Below are positions 5,906 through 14,084 of a DNA stretch of 20,198 nt, piece by piece (position 1 is the stretch's first letter; every line of letters starts with the position of its first letter). The stretch spans positions 1-20,198 of the forward strand of contig CALABM010000185.1 of the NCBI GenBank assembly GCA_937885815.1, in the 5' to 3' direction. A program made the translations under genes and the position numbers. The stretch comes from an uncultured Verrucomicrobiales bacterium. GTDB taxonomy: Bacteria > Verrucomicrobiota > Verrucomicrobiia > Verrucomicrobiales > Akkermansiaceae. Below the pieces are notes generated by a model. It did no database searches, had not been told where the DNA came from, and was given only the letters and a program-made list of their open reading frames with translations.

Positions 5906-8900
5906 TTATTTGGCTGCATTCAGGAGGCTGTTAAGCTGGTCGTTGATGGTGTCAGCATAGCCCTTCGGGTCACGCCACCAGTCCAGAGCCCATATGTGGC
6001 AGAGCTTCCAACCGAGAGATTGCAGTACGCTTTCTCGCAGTACGTCGCGATCACGCGCTGTGGCGGCTCCAGCATAACCGGGGCCGTCCAGCACGATACC
6101 GGCTAGCATGTTGCCGGGCTGGTGCGGATGGGCGATGGCGATATCCACACGGAAGCCGGATACCCCGAGATTACTTACACACTTCCAGCCGCGTTGTGCG
6201 AGGGCCGTGCAGATGGCGCGCTGCAGTCCGCTTTCCGCCGCTTTGCCTGAAGCCGTGTAATTGTTGAAGTAAGCATTCGCGCCCATACGCGCACACTCGA
6301 GGAATCCGCGCAAATCCTTAGCGCCACGCGCGCGGGTGCGGTTCAAATCAATATCCTCCGGTTTCATGGAGCTGAACACGCGCATACCGGTACGGGCACG
6401 GGTGATGGCCACGTTCAGGCGGCGCTCACCGCCGGTCTGGTTCAGCGGGCCGAAGTTCATGGAGATATTGCCTTTTTCATCCGGGCCGTAGGTGGTGGAG
6501 AAGTAGATGATGCCGCGCTCATCACCCTGCACATTTTCCAGATTCTTCACGAAAATAGCCTCGGGATTCTCTTCGTCAAAGAAGGGCTCAAGGGAGTCAT
6601 CCTCTGCGCGCGCCTTTTCCAAGAGGTCCAGTATGAGCGCTTGCTGCTGGGTGTTGAATGTCACGATGCCGATACTCGTCATCTCATTGTACTTAAAGCC
6701 CGGGCTGCGAAGCACGGAGAGCACGTTTTCCACGAGGGCTTCTGCTTCCTTCTTGTTGTACCGCTTGCTGCCACCGCGTTCGTAAGTTCCCTCCACATAG
6801 TGGTACTGCAGGGCGGTATCTTTTGCTACGGGAGCAGGGAAGGTCACGAGCTTGTTTTCGTAGTAATTCCTATTAGAGTAGGCGATAAGGCTTTCAGATT
6901 TACTGCGGTAGTGCCAAGTGAGGTTCATCTGGGGGATGCCGCAGGCGAGGCATTCATCCAGAATGCTTTCCAAATCCACCTCCACTTCGTCCTCTTCATC
7001 TTCTGCTTCGCCGGTCTTGCCACGGGAGAAGAAACTGGTGGGCGGCATCTGGCGCGGGTCACCCACAATGACAGCACTCTTACCACGGGCAATGGCGCCA
7101 ATGGCATCCCACACGGGAATCTGGGAGGCCTCGTCAAAGATGACTACGTCAAACGGTTGGTCCTCGGGAGTGAGATACTGAGCCACGGAGAGCGGGCTCA
7201 TGAGCATGCAGGGCTTCAGCATGCGGCTGACATTCGGTGTGAGTGACAGCAGTTTGCGAATGGCCTTGTGTGCGCGCTGCTTGCCGATTTCGTGTTGCAG
7301 TTCAGCAAGCTCTTTTGCGTAATGTGTATGGCCCAATGCCTGATTGCGGAGCAGGAGCTGCAGGTGCTGGCTGGCAGAGGTGAGGAGTTTTTCGTCCTTT
7401 TTTCTGAAGTCCGTAATCTGCTGCTCGTGTGTGGGGGCGCTGAAGCGGGTGAGGGTGTCATTAGCATCCACCGCAGCGCGAAGTCTGCTACGAGAGAAGT
7501 TAATGCTGACGGCATCTTCCGCGTTGTCCGGTGTCAGCTCTCGGCTCTTCAATTTTTCTACGACTGCCTTTGTCGTCGGATTTGCTGCTTTTGCCGCGCA
7601 CTCGTTCCACAGCACCACTTGGCGCCATTCTCGGCGTATGCCCAGTAGCTCATTTGCCTTTTGTGCAGCGTTTGCGTTGCCTTCAAAGTGGCTGATGGAG
7701 CACCCCAGGAGTATGGTCATCTCTGCGGCCAGCCTGTCGTATTCTTCGGAGCATGCTTTCAGCGTGGTAATATAGCTGGCTGCGGTTGAGCCGGGCGCAA
7801 AGGGATTAGCCTCTGCCGTAAGGTACTTATGGCAGAGATGCTGAACATCAGGAATCGTGCTGAGTTCATCAGCAATAGCCTGTGCGGCTTCCACATCACT
7901 TTGTTGTGTTTCTGTGCCTTTACGGAAGTGAGACAGCGAGGTGTTCTTCATCTCACTGGTTTCCTTGAGGCGGCGCATTGTCATGAGACGCTCCAAATCA
8001 GTTCCGGTATCAGGCGTTTTACGACTGAATGCGTGTATTTGCAGCGCTTTGCGTATGCGGCGATTGGTAAAGAATCTGCTGATGAAGTTTGAGAACTGAG
8101 CCTCTCTCCACTCGGTATAAAGGCTGGGAATGCTGGAATCATCCTCCAGATTTTCCGGGTAAGGCAATGAAAGGTTTTTGCGGCAGAGCCGGTATTCAGT
8201 GGCTTGGCGTACAAGCTCTTGCAAACTCTTAATGGCCTCGGCAGCTGTAGAAGGAAGCAGCGGGGTGTTATTCTGTCCGTATGTGCGGGCCGCAAGAATG
8301 AGGAGTCGTATCAGCTGAGCTTGCTTGCCGGCAACCTCTTGCTCTGATAGATTGAGCTCATTCATGAGCGCTCTCATGGCGGTCTCCCTGCGCTCTGCTG
8401 CGCGGCTGAAGCGGGGCAGTAGTTCTGCTAAATCATCTTCCCACTGCATGGAATAGCGAGCAGTGCGGATGACGTCTGCCACACCGGGGAAGAGGTGCGC
8501 CACCGGGGCAAAGTGATTGCACAGTTCGTACGTGAGGTCTGCTGTGGCGGCCTTTTCTTCTGCGCTGATGGTAAGTATGTTGTCAGAAGGTGGAGGAAGC
8601 AGAGGCACCTCCGGAGCTTCCGCCAGAAGGCAGATGTCTTCATACAGGCTAGTACCATCCGGATAGAGATGGTGCAGCTCCCAAGGCATGAGATTGAGGC
8701 CGAAACGTACCTGCAGCATGCTGCTGACGCTACGTGCCCAGGCTGATTTTTTCTCAGGCTGCTCCAGCGCGTCCAGCGATGCTTTGAACTGGGCAATGAC
8801 GTCTTTCTTGACGGCCTTGTTGGAGTGCAACTCCAGGCAGAAGTCCCCGAGCCCGATGCGCTTCAGGCGGTTATACACCACGGTGAGAGCCGCAGCTTTT

Positions 8901-11062
8901 TCTGCCACGAAGAGCACCGTTTTGCCGTGCCCAAGGCAGTGGGCTATCATGTTCGCGATGGTTTGACTCTTGCCGGTGCCGGGAGGCCCGATAAGCACGA
9001 AGTTTTTCCCTCGCCCGGCTGCCAGAATGGCGGAAAGCTGGGAGGAATCTGAGGAGAGCGGGGTGTATACTTCCGCCGCGTTTGCTTCATTATCCAGCGT
9101 GGCCGGCTGTGGGAAACCCACCTGAGCCGGGAAGGGGGCTCGTTCATCCGCCGCGAGATGGCTTACAATCGGATTCGCTTTCAGCTCAGCCTCGCGGTCG
9201 CACATGTCCTTCCACATCAGATATTTGGCAAAGGAGAAGATACCCAGCGTGCAGAGGTCGCAGACTTCCCAGCCATCAAAATCCTTAATGGCGCGGCGCA
9301 CGATGTTGAAGATGCCTGCCACGTCCAGTCCGGAGGCGTCCGTGGGTAAATCTCCTTCCAGCTCCGGAATGCGGACATTGTATTCTGTTTTGAGTAGCTC
9401 CAGCAGGGTGAGGTTGATGCGCGTGTCCTCGTCCGTAGTCTGCAGGCGGAATCCGCTCTTCACCGTCTTGCGCGTCAGGCGTACAGGAATGAGAAGCAAC
9501 GGTGCCATCAGCGTCTGCTTTCCTTTGTCCCGGCGTATCCACTTCAGGAAACCGCAGGCTATGTAGAGCGTGTTATAGCCGCTTTCTTCCATATCCTTGC
9601 GGGCGGCGAGGTAGAGCTTGTAAATCTTTTTCTCTAATTCATTGCCGTCAAAGATATTATTGTGGGGTACTGCCAGAAGAGTGCCTTTATTGTAGGCCGT
9701 TGTTACCTGCTCATGAATCTTCCGATTAATTTCTTCCTGATTATCCTGTTTGATAGCCTCTTGAAGCGGCATGAGTAGCTCTATGCCTTTAATATGGAAG
9801 CTTTTACCATGAGCAAGTTCATCCTCCAGCTGTGCCGGATTGTCTAAGATAAGTTTCAGCTGAGCTTTGTCGGTCTTGCTGTTCAGCAGGTTGTTCCTCA
9901 TGGATAAATCCAGCAGCTTCAGCTGCCAGTTCTCCATGCGGGTGCGCTTACGAGCAGTGATAAGAGATTGCTCTTCTTCTAATTCGGCTGCTGTTTTCTC
10001 CGGGAGAAACTCGGGTTTTTGAGCCTCAGGCGTCTGGTCATCAATGGCCGGGGTGATATCCTCCTGCTCTGTAGGCTGGTACAGAGATCTGATTCCCATA
10101 TCCCAAATTTGCCTGATGTCCAAAGCATAGTGCAACGACGTTCCCTTGAGATTGTTTTTGCCAATTTCGCAAGTTTCTTCAAAGCTTACATCCTTGCCAC
10201 GCGTGAGAGCCGTTGTTTCCAGCAGAATAAGTTTATTATGTTCGGCGAGATATTGAAGCTCAGAAATACTGCGGGTAACGGGCTTGGTGAGTGTATCTTT
10301 TTCACGCATGACGCCGATGAAGGCGTGACCTTCAACGAGGATGACAATGGGATTGAAGCGGGCTTGTCCCATGATGGCTGCCATCAGCATGGTGGAATCC
10401 AGACACGTGGCGCAGCCTCTATGAATAATCTGAGAGGGAGTGCGGATTTTCTGCCTAATTCCATTTTCTAAATCGACATGACCTTGGGGGGGTAAGGCAT
10501 AATTGATGTTATAACTTTTCAGGACAGCCCAAATAGCTTTCAGCTTGTTAATAATATCGTTGCCGTCGTTTATATACCCGGACCAAGAGGGATCTTTGCC
10601 TCCTTCTTGTAGCAATTTACCGGCATTGTGCAGAACTTGGTCTACTGCGGGATCGTTCGGTTGAACGAGGGCGGCCAGTAGCTCCGGGTGTGCACAGTTA
10701 TTATCCATAGCCCAAGCATTACTCGGCAGCCAAATGAAGTTGAAGCTTTGTTTGTGCAGTATTTCACCGTTGCAGGTGAGGGTAAATGTCATTTGCCCCG
10801 GTTCCTCCTCTGCAATAGCCATTATGCGAGAGAGGTTATACTTCGGTTTGTTGGAGTGGAGGCAGACGGGCTTTGCCGGGTTGAGTTCCGAAATCGGAAA
10901 TTCCTGCGGCTCTACGTAGTCCGGAAAATAGCTTACGGTAAGCTTAAGGTTTGCAAGCTTCGTATCGCTTTGCAGAAGAACAGCATCAAAAAGAGGCTTG
11001 TTGTGGTGCAGGTAGACAACGGAGGTATAGGCGCTGAATGTGGGCAGAAGGGAGAGAGCCAT
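5906..11062 (-). CDS. DUF4011 / superfamily 1 helicase / Vsr-like (MTES_1575) nuclease-fold protein
   Basis: A 1718-residue multidomain protein. Residues 210-285 contain a transglutaminase-like block (GCATCLDSTML with C217/C220, then VEGHAFIGV with H246). Residues about 370-600 are DUF4011 (MENWQLKLLDLSMRNNLLN). The SF1 helicase core has Walker A GPPGTGKS (692-699), Walker B/motif II FDEAS (1309-1313), motif III GDPRQMP, LTWHYRS near 1381 and NVAITRAR (1550-1557), with a roughly 500-residue insert between motifs I and II. Residues about 1610-1710 match the C-terminal PD-(D/E)XK/Vsr-like domain (FRVDIAIAHP, then LDGPGY, RDRDVLRE, LGWKLCHIW, DWW). DUF4011-helicase-Vsr proteins have been reported in phage defence; I recall the name Hhe, unchecked. 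It is last in an operon, 15 bp after the amidase, with no Shine-Dalgarno. Architecture is certain; a defence role is inference. Confidence 0.9.
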   Translation of the reverse strand: MALSLLPTFSAYTSVVYLHHNKPLFDAVLLQSDTKLANLKLTVSYFPDYVEPQEFPISELNPAKPVCLHSNKPKYNLSRIMAIAEEEPGQMTFTLTCNGEILHKQSFNFIWLPSNAWAMDNNCAHPELLAALVQPNDPAVDQVLHNAGKLLQEGGKDPSWSGYINDGNDIINKLKAIWAVLKSYNINYALPPQGHVDLENGIRQKIRTPSQIIHRGCATCLDSTMLMAAIMGQARFNPIVILVEGHAFIGVMREKDTLTKPVTRSISELQYLAEHNKLILLETTALTRGKDVSFEETCEIGKNNLKGTSLHYALDIRQIWDMGIRSLYQPTEQEDITPAIDDQTPEAQKPEFLPEKTAAELEEEQSLITARKRTRMENWQLKLLDLSMRNNLLNSKTDKAQLKLILDNPAQLEDELAHGKSFHIKGIELLMPLQEAIKQDNQEEINRKIHEQVTTAYNKGTLLAVPHNNIFDGNELEKKIYKLYLAARKDMEESGYNTLYIACGFLKWIRRDKGKQTLMAPLLLIPVRLTRKTVKSGFRLQTTDEDTRINLTLLELLKTEYNVRIPELEGDLPTDASGLDVAGIFNIVRRAIKDFDGWEVCDLCTLGIFSFAKYLMWKDMCDREAELKANPIVSHLAADERAPFPAQVGFPQPATLDNEANAAEVYTPLSSDSSQLSAILAAGRGKNFVLIGPPGTGKSQTIANMIAHCLGHGKTVLFVAEKAAALTVVYNRLKRIGLGDFCLELHSNKAVKKDVIAQFKASLDALEQPEKKSAWARSVSSMLQVRFGLNLMPWELHHLYPDGTSLYEDICLLAEAPEVPLLPPPSDNILTISAEEKAATADLTYELCNHFAPVAHLFPGVADVIRTARYSMQWEDDLAELLPRFSRAAERRETAMRALMNELNLSEQEVAGKQAQLIRLLILAARTYGQNNTPLLPSTAAEAIKSLQELVRQATEYRLCRKNLSLPYPENLEDDSSIPSLYTEWREAQFSNFISRFFTNRRIRKALQIHAFSRKTPDTGTDLERLMTMRRLKETSEMKNTSLSHFRKGTETQQSDVEAAQAIADELSTIPDVQHLCHKYLTAEANPFAPGSTAASYITTLKACSEEYDRLAAEMTILLGCSISHFEGNANAAQKANELLGIRREWRQVVLWNECAAKAANPTTKAVVEKLKSRELTPDNAEDAVSINFSRSRLRAAVDANDTLTRFSAPTHEQQITDFRKKDEKLLTSASQHLQLLLRNQALGHTHYAKELAELQHEIGKQRAHKAIRKLLSLTPNVSRMLKPCMLMSPLSVAQYLTPEDQPFDVVIFDEASQIPVWDAIGAIARGKSAVIVGDPRQMPPTSFFSRGKTGEAEDEEDEVEVDLESILDECLACGIPQMNLTWHYRSKSESLIAYSNRNYYENKLVTFPAPVAKDTALQYHYVEGTYERGGSKRYNKKEAEALVENVLSVLRSPGFKYNEMTSIGIVTFNTQQQALILDLLEKARAEDDSLEPFFDEENPEAIFVKNLENVQGDERGIIYFSTTYGPDEKGNISMNFGPLNQTGGERRLNVAITRARTGMRVFSSMKPEDIDLNRTRARGAKDLRGFLECARMGANAYFNNYTASGKAAESGLQRAICTALAQRGWKCVSNLGVSGFRVDIAIAHPHQPGNMLAGIVLDGPGYAGAATARDRDVLRESVLQSLGWKLCHIWALDWWRDPKGYADTINDQLNSLLNAAK

Positions 11063-11077
11063 GAGAAGAAGAGTAGA

Positions 11078-11899
11078 TTAGCGTGCGTTCATATATTCCA
11101 CGACACCGCGGCCGATGGCCTGAGCAAACTTAACAGCGTTCTCGTGGGAGGAAAGGTATCGGGCGTGCTCCGGGTTGGAGAGGAACGCCACTTCGGTGAT
11201 GACGGCGGGGACGAAAGATTCATTGCATGCGTTCAGCCAGTCACCGCCGCCGCGGCGGCCATCTGTGCGGAGCACTACGCCGCAGGGAACGCCGTGATTC
11301 GGCATGCCCTTATCCGGGTTATCCAGAATATCCCGACTCATGACTTGCGCCATGGTTTGAGCCAGGCGAATGCCTCTTTCGTTGCAGTAGAAGGCGCCTT
11401 TATTGAACACTCGCCATGTTTCAGAGTTGCTGTTATGGTGGAGATAAACGACGGCTCCCGGCTGCTGATCCAGCGCGTAGTTTGTGCTGAGCATACCCAC
11501 AGCAATGCGGTGCGGGTGGTGAGTGGAGCGGTAAATGGCCGTGGGCTGAGGGCTCTTCACATGATGCACCCCGGCTCGGCGGGCGGCTTCCGCAAGGCGG
11601 GGATTGCGGGGCATGTCACCTCGGTTGCAGATGAGGCAGGTGTACCCGGCAGCCTCGATGGTTTTCTTGACTTCTCCGGCATAGCGATACCAGAACTCCG
11701 TTTCCTCGATGATACCGCCATGGCGGGCGTCCGGCGTTCGGGCGCCTTGCCCGCCTCTGGTGGGCTCGAAGTAGTGGCCGATATCCAGCACGACCACCTT
11801 GGAGTTATAGGCTATCTGCTGCATCTGCTGCTGTACGCAGGAGCTGCAGAGCAGGGTGATGCCGCCGAGAACGGCAAGAAAAAGATGCTTCATATTCAT
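11078..11899 (-). CDS. N-acetylmuramoyl-L-alanine amidase (Amidase_3), probable lipoprotein
   Basis: Zinc hydrolase cutting the bond between N-acetylmuramic acid and L-Ala in peptidoglycan. 273 residues. Residues 1-21 are a hydrophobic signal ending in CSSC, which probably makes C21 the lipidated residue, though Cys at -3 is not canonical. The Amidase_3 domain starts at KVVVLDIGH; the likely metal ligands are H42, E68 and H154 (in YLHHNSN), and the catalytic Glu is E235 (VITEVAFLSNPEH). An insertion with many His and Arg lies around 107-135. A second ATG two codons later is also possible. It lies 18 bp after ruvB and 15 bp before the helicase gene, so it is co-transcribed with DNA-processing genes. 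Family and catalytic set are clear. Confidence 0.92.
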   Translation of the reverse strand: MNMKHLFLAVLGGITLLCSSCVQQQMQQIAYNSKVVVLDIGHYFEPTRGGQGARTPDARHGGIIEETEFWYRYAGEVKKTIEAAGYTCLICNRGDMPRNPRLAEAARRAGVHHVKSPQPTAIYRSTHHPHRIAVGMLSTNYALDQQPGAVVYLHHNSNSETWRVFNKGAFYCNERGIRLAQTMAQVMSRDILDNPDKGMPNHGVPCGVVLRTDGRRGGGDWLNACNESFVPAVITEVAFLSNPEHARYLSSHENAVKFAQAIGRGVVEYMNAR

Positions 11900-11917
11900 G
11901 GTAAGATAAAGGGGTAA

Positions 11918-12934
11918 TTAGAGAGGAAGCTCACCCTGCGCGCGGGTGGGCGTAGCACCAATTTTAGCGTAAGCTGCGGGCAGTGCCTCACGGCCGCGGG
12001 GAGTGCGTTTGATGTAGCCCTGCATGATGAGGAAAGGCTCGTGGACATCTTCGATGGTGCTTTCGTCTTCACCCACGGCTACCGCAAGAGAAGCCAAGCC
12101 CACAGGGCCACCGCCGAACTTGTAAATCATCGTTTCGAGCAGGCGCTTGTCCATCTCATCCAGCCCATCTTCATCAATATCAATCATGCCAAGTGCAGCT
12201 TCCGCCACGGCATCCGTGATGCAGCCATCACTCTTCACTTGTGCGTAGTCTCGCACCCAGCGCAGCAGGGCATTCGCCACACGAGGTGTGCCGCGGGAAC
12301 GCCGCGCGATGGAAAGTGCGCCGCCTTGCTTCAAATCAATGTCCAGCAGACCGGCAGAGCGGTGGAGAATCTGGCACAGCTCATCAGCGGAGTAGTAATC
12401 CAAGCGGTTAATGAGGCCAAAGCGAGAGCGCAGCGGGCCGGTTAGCATGCCGGCGCGGGTGGTGGCACCTACGAGGGTGAACTTAGGCAGATTCAGCTGG
12501 ATGGAGCGGGCATTCGGGCCTTGGTCGATGATGATATCCAGCCGGAAATCTTCCATGGCGGGATATAGATATTCCTCAATGGCGGGGTGAAGGCGGTGAA
12601 TCTCATCAATGAAGAGCACGTCTCCTTTCTCCACGTTTGTGAGGATGCCGGCGAGGTCTCCGGCCTTGTCTATCTGCGGGCCTGAGGTGGTATGCAGGCG
12701 GTGCCCCACGGCATTCGCAATGATGTTGGCCAGTGTGGTCTTGCCCAGTCCGGGCGGGCCGCTGAGTAGAACGTGGTCCAGCACATCGCCGCGCATGCGA
12801 GCAGCCTCCACCATGAGTAGCAGGCGCTCTTTCACCTTATCTTGTCCGCAGAACTCACTGAATGCCGGCGGGCGCAGCGATACATCATAGCTGCCCGTTG
12901 TTTCTGCCATGCGGCTGTATACGGAATCTGCCAT
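11918..12934 (-). CDS. ruvB: Holliday junction branch migration ATPase RuvB
   Basis: Hexameric AAA+ motor that drives branch migration of Holliday junctions together with RuvA. 338 residues, full length. Walker A GPPGLGKTT (59-67), Walker B FIDEIHR (108-114), sensor 1 GATTRAG (156-162), the PLRSRFG arginine-finger segment (about 167-173) and a C-terminal winged helix ending in HEPFLIMQGYIKRTPRGR. M9 is an alternative start, but M1 lies 3 nt after the stop of the 62-residue lipoprotein gene, which suggests translational coupling. There is no Shine-Dalgarno. ruvA and ruvC are not in the window; instead ruvB is placed between small lipoproteins and a cell-wall amidase, an unusual arrangement. 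Confidence 0.98.
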   Translation of the reverse strand: MADSVYSRMAETTGSYDVSLRPPAFSEFCGQDKVKERLLLMVEAARMRGDVLDHVLLSGPPGLGKTTLANIIANAVGHRLHTTSGPQIDKAGDLAGILTNVEKGDVLFIDEIHRLHPAIEEYLYPAMEDFRLDIIIDQGPNARSIQLNLPKFTLVGATTRAGMLTGPLRSRFGLINRLDYYSADELCQILHRSAGLLDIDLKQGGALSIARRSRGTPRVANALLRWVRDYAQVKSDGCITDAVAEAALGMIDIDEDGLDEMDKRLLETMIYKFGGGPVGLASLAVAVGEDESTIEDVHEPFLIMQGYIKRTPRGREALPAAYAKIGATPTRAQGELPL

Positions 12935-12937
12935 GGC

Positions 12938-13126
12938 TTATCTATCTGCCGGAACTTCGGAGGATTCCTGCTGCATGGGCGGCAAAGGGACACCCGACAA
13001 TGTTGGTCGTTGCTGCTGCTGTTGCTGCTGGCAGGAGGCTACAGCCGCTGCGGCCGCAGTCACAACGGCAGCAGCCAGAATTCTTGGGTACTTCGCCTCT
13101 TGTTTATTTTCCGGTGAAATGTTCAT
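12938..13126 (-). CDS. Small poly-Gln lipoprotein (62 residues), paralogue of its upstream neighbour
   Basis: A signal peptide (M-N-I-S-P..K...YP then an Ala/Val-rich core) ends in lipobox VASC with C32 as the lipidation site. Seven glutamines (33-39) follow directly, then LSGVPLPP (43-50). The mature part is only about 31 residues, with no folded domain expected. The N-terminal pattern and the Cys at position 32 are the same as in the 136-residue lipoprotein encoded just upstream, so the two look like paralogues. Its ATG overlaps the upstream TGA (ATGA), and ruvB starts 3 nt after its stop, so it is embedded in the operon. The function is unknown. Confidence 0.75.
   Translation of the reverse strand: MNISPENKQEAKYPRILAAAVVTAAAAAVASCQQQQQQQRPTLSGVPLPPMQQESSEVPADR
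13010..13030 (-). repeat. CAG/CAA codon repeat encoding seven Gln
   Basis: Seven consecutive CAG or CAA codons directly after the lipobox Cys codon of the 62-residue lipoprotein. A trinucleotide tract of this kind could change length by slippage without a frameshift. Confidence 0.7.
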
Positions 13127-13533
13127 TCGTCGTCTTCGTTATTTTCGGGTACGTAAGGAACGTCTCCACCCAGCTGAAGCGGCTCTTCTTCAGGGCTAAG
13201 AGCGTCGGTTCGCTCCGGGGGGATTTCACCGGCCGTGGCTTGGGGCGGGCGCTCCGGTTCTGAGGGGGGTAGCGGTGCGCCGGGCAGCGTGGTCACTGCA
13301 CGGTGGGCTTGGCTCGCCCCGGAAGCTGGTGAGGGAGGTAGCGGTGCGCCGGGCAGTGAGGTCTCCGTTTCATTCTGTCTGGTCACCTGCTGGTTTTCTA
13401 TAAGGCCACCAAGCTGGCGCTTGCGCTCTGCCTTATCACAGGACACCAGAGAAACCGCTGCGGCTGCGAGTCCTAGCGCCTTCATTAGCACCGGATATGA
13501 AGGGATGCCTTTCTTAGATGGGGAGATTTTCAT
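13123..13533 (-). CDS. Proline-rich lipoprotein (136 residues)
   Basis: No known family. The signal peptide shares M-x-I-S-P..K...YP with its neighbour and ends in lipobox LVSC (C32). The mature chain looks unstructured: it carries two copies of LPGAPLPPS (60-68 and 83-91), many Pro, Glu and Gln, an LQLGGDVPY motif (119-127) and an acidic C terminus. It resembles the 118-residue lipoprotein at 13690-14046, which ends in a similar QFGNGIPY motif. The start at 13533 fits a promoter whose -10 ends 9 nt upstream; a second Met at residue 17 also precedes the hydrophobic core but would give a long leader. It is the first gene of the operon leading into ruvB. A lipid-anchored linker or envelope role is plausible but unproven. 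Confidence 0.8.
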   Translation of the reverse strand: MKISPSKKGIPSYPVLMKALGLAAAAVSLVSCDKAERKRQLGGLIENQQVTRQNETETSLPGAPLPPSPASGASQAHRAVTTLPGAPLPPSEPERPPQATAGEIPPERTDALSPEEEPLQLGGDVPYVPENNEDDE

Positions 13534-13542
13534 GCTGCCATC

Positions 13543-13572
13543 ATTTTACCATATATTAATCCTGAATGTCAA
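13543..13572 (-). promoter_or_regulatory. Promoter of the lipoprotein-ruvB-amidase-helicase operon
   Basis: Minus strand: -35 TTGACA (13567-13572), 18-bp spacer, -10 TAAAAT (13543-13548), then 9 nt to the ATG at 13533. It appears to drive five genes (13533 down to 5906), as gene gaps within are at most 18 bp. Confidence 0.7.
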
Positions 13573-13635
13573 TGCCGCTGCGTTTTCTATACCTTATCGT
13601 AGGGTTGATTTTTTGTTAATGGGCAAATGTGACTG

Positions 13636-13672
13636 ATAAAAATCCCGGAAGCTCAGCTGAGTTTCCGGGATT
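13636..13672 (-). terminator. Rho-independent terminator of the 118-residue lipoprotein gene
   Basis: A 10-bp outer stem AATCCCGGAA/TTCCGGGATT (13641-13650 with 13663-13672), extended inside by CTC/GAG, is followed on the minus strand by TTTTTATC. It lies 17 bp past the stop codon and separates this gene from the ruvB operon. Confidence 0.85.
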
Positions 13673-13689
13673 GAAAAGAAAAAATAAGC

Positions 13690-14046
13690 TTATTGCAGGG
13701 TATAGGGAATCCCATTGCCAAACTGCACGGGCGCGGAGCCTTCTTCGTCATTCTGCATGAATCCTCCGGGTGCGGGCATATTCGGTGCGGGCATAAAGGC
13801 ATCCAGAGTGAGATTGCGCTGACCTTCTTCTGACATGGACGGGGCCTGAATCTGAGGGGCGTTTATGCTCTGGTCCGGTGAGACGGCGGTTGTATTGTGC
13901 GGAGAGGGCTCTGGAGCTTTGAAGATGCCAGAGGGAGCCTCCTCCTCATCTGTCTCCTTCTCGCAGGAAGTGAGAGGCAGCGCCACGGCAAGCAGACCTA
14001 ATGCGTAATGTATGGGAAAAAGTTTATTAAAAATGTTGTTATTCAT
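13690..14046 (-). CDS. Small acidic, proline-rich lipoprotein (118 residues)
   Basis: No known family. The signal peptide ends in lipobox LTSC (C28), after a hydrophobic ALGLLAVALP core. The mature region is acidic at first (EKETDEEEA), then Pro/Met/Asn-rich with no apparent folded domain, and ends in VQFGNGIPYTLQ. That ending resembles LQLGGDVPY in the lipoprotein at 13123-13533, so these belong to one local family. It is a single-gene unit with a near-consensus promoter overlapping the end of the 230-residue gene upstream, and a strong terminator follows. The start is fixed by the promoter and the signal peptide. Function unknown; lipid anchoring is likely. Confidence 0.8.
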   Translation of the reverse strand: MNNNIFNKLFPIHYALGLLAVALPLTSCEKETDEEEAPSGIFKAPEPSPHNTTAVSPDQSINAPQIQAPSMSEEGQRNLTLDAFMPAPNMPAPGGFMQNDEEGSAPVQFGNGIPYTLQ

Positions 14047-14055
14047 ACTGCAGTG

Positions 14056-14084
14056 ATTCTACCAATATCATTCAGGGATGTCAA
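14056..14084 (-). promoter_or_regulatory. Promoter of the 118-residue lipoprotein gene
   Basis: Minus strand: -35 TTGACA (14079-14084), 17-bp spacer, -10 TAGAAT (14056-14061), 9 nt to the ATG at 14046. The -35 lies inside the last codons of the upstream gene, so this gene has its own transcription start despite the 21-bp gap. Confidence 0.75.

Noticed and set aside
10688..11917. 409-codon plus-strand ORF
   Set aside because: It lies antisense to the amidase gene and the start of the helicase gene, which have clear domains and catalytic residues. Its own product has no recognisable domain.
5906..13533. Defence island or mobile element around the helicase gene
   Set aside because: There is no integrase, transposase, attachment site, toxin-antitoxin pair or second defence gene; neighbours are housekeeping or envelope genes.
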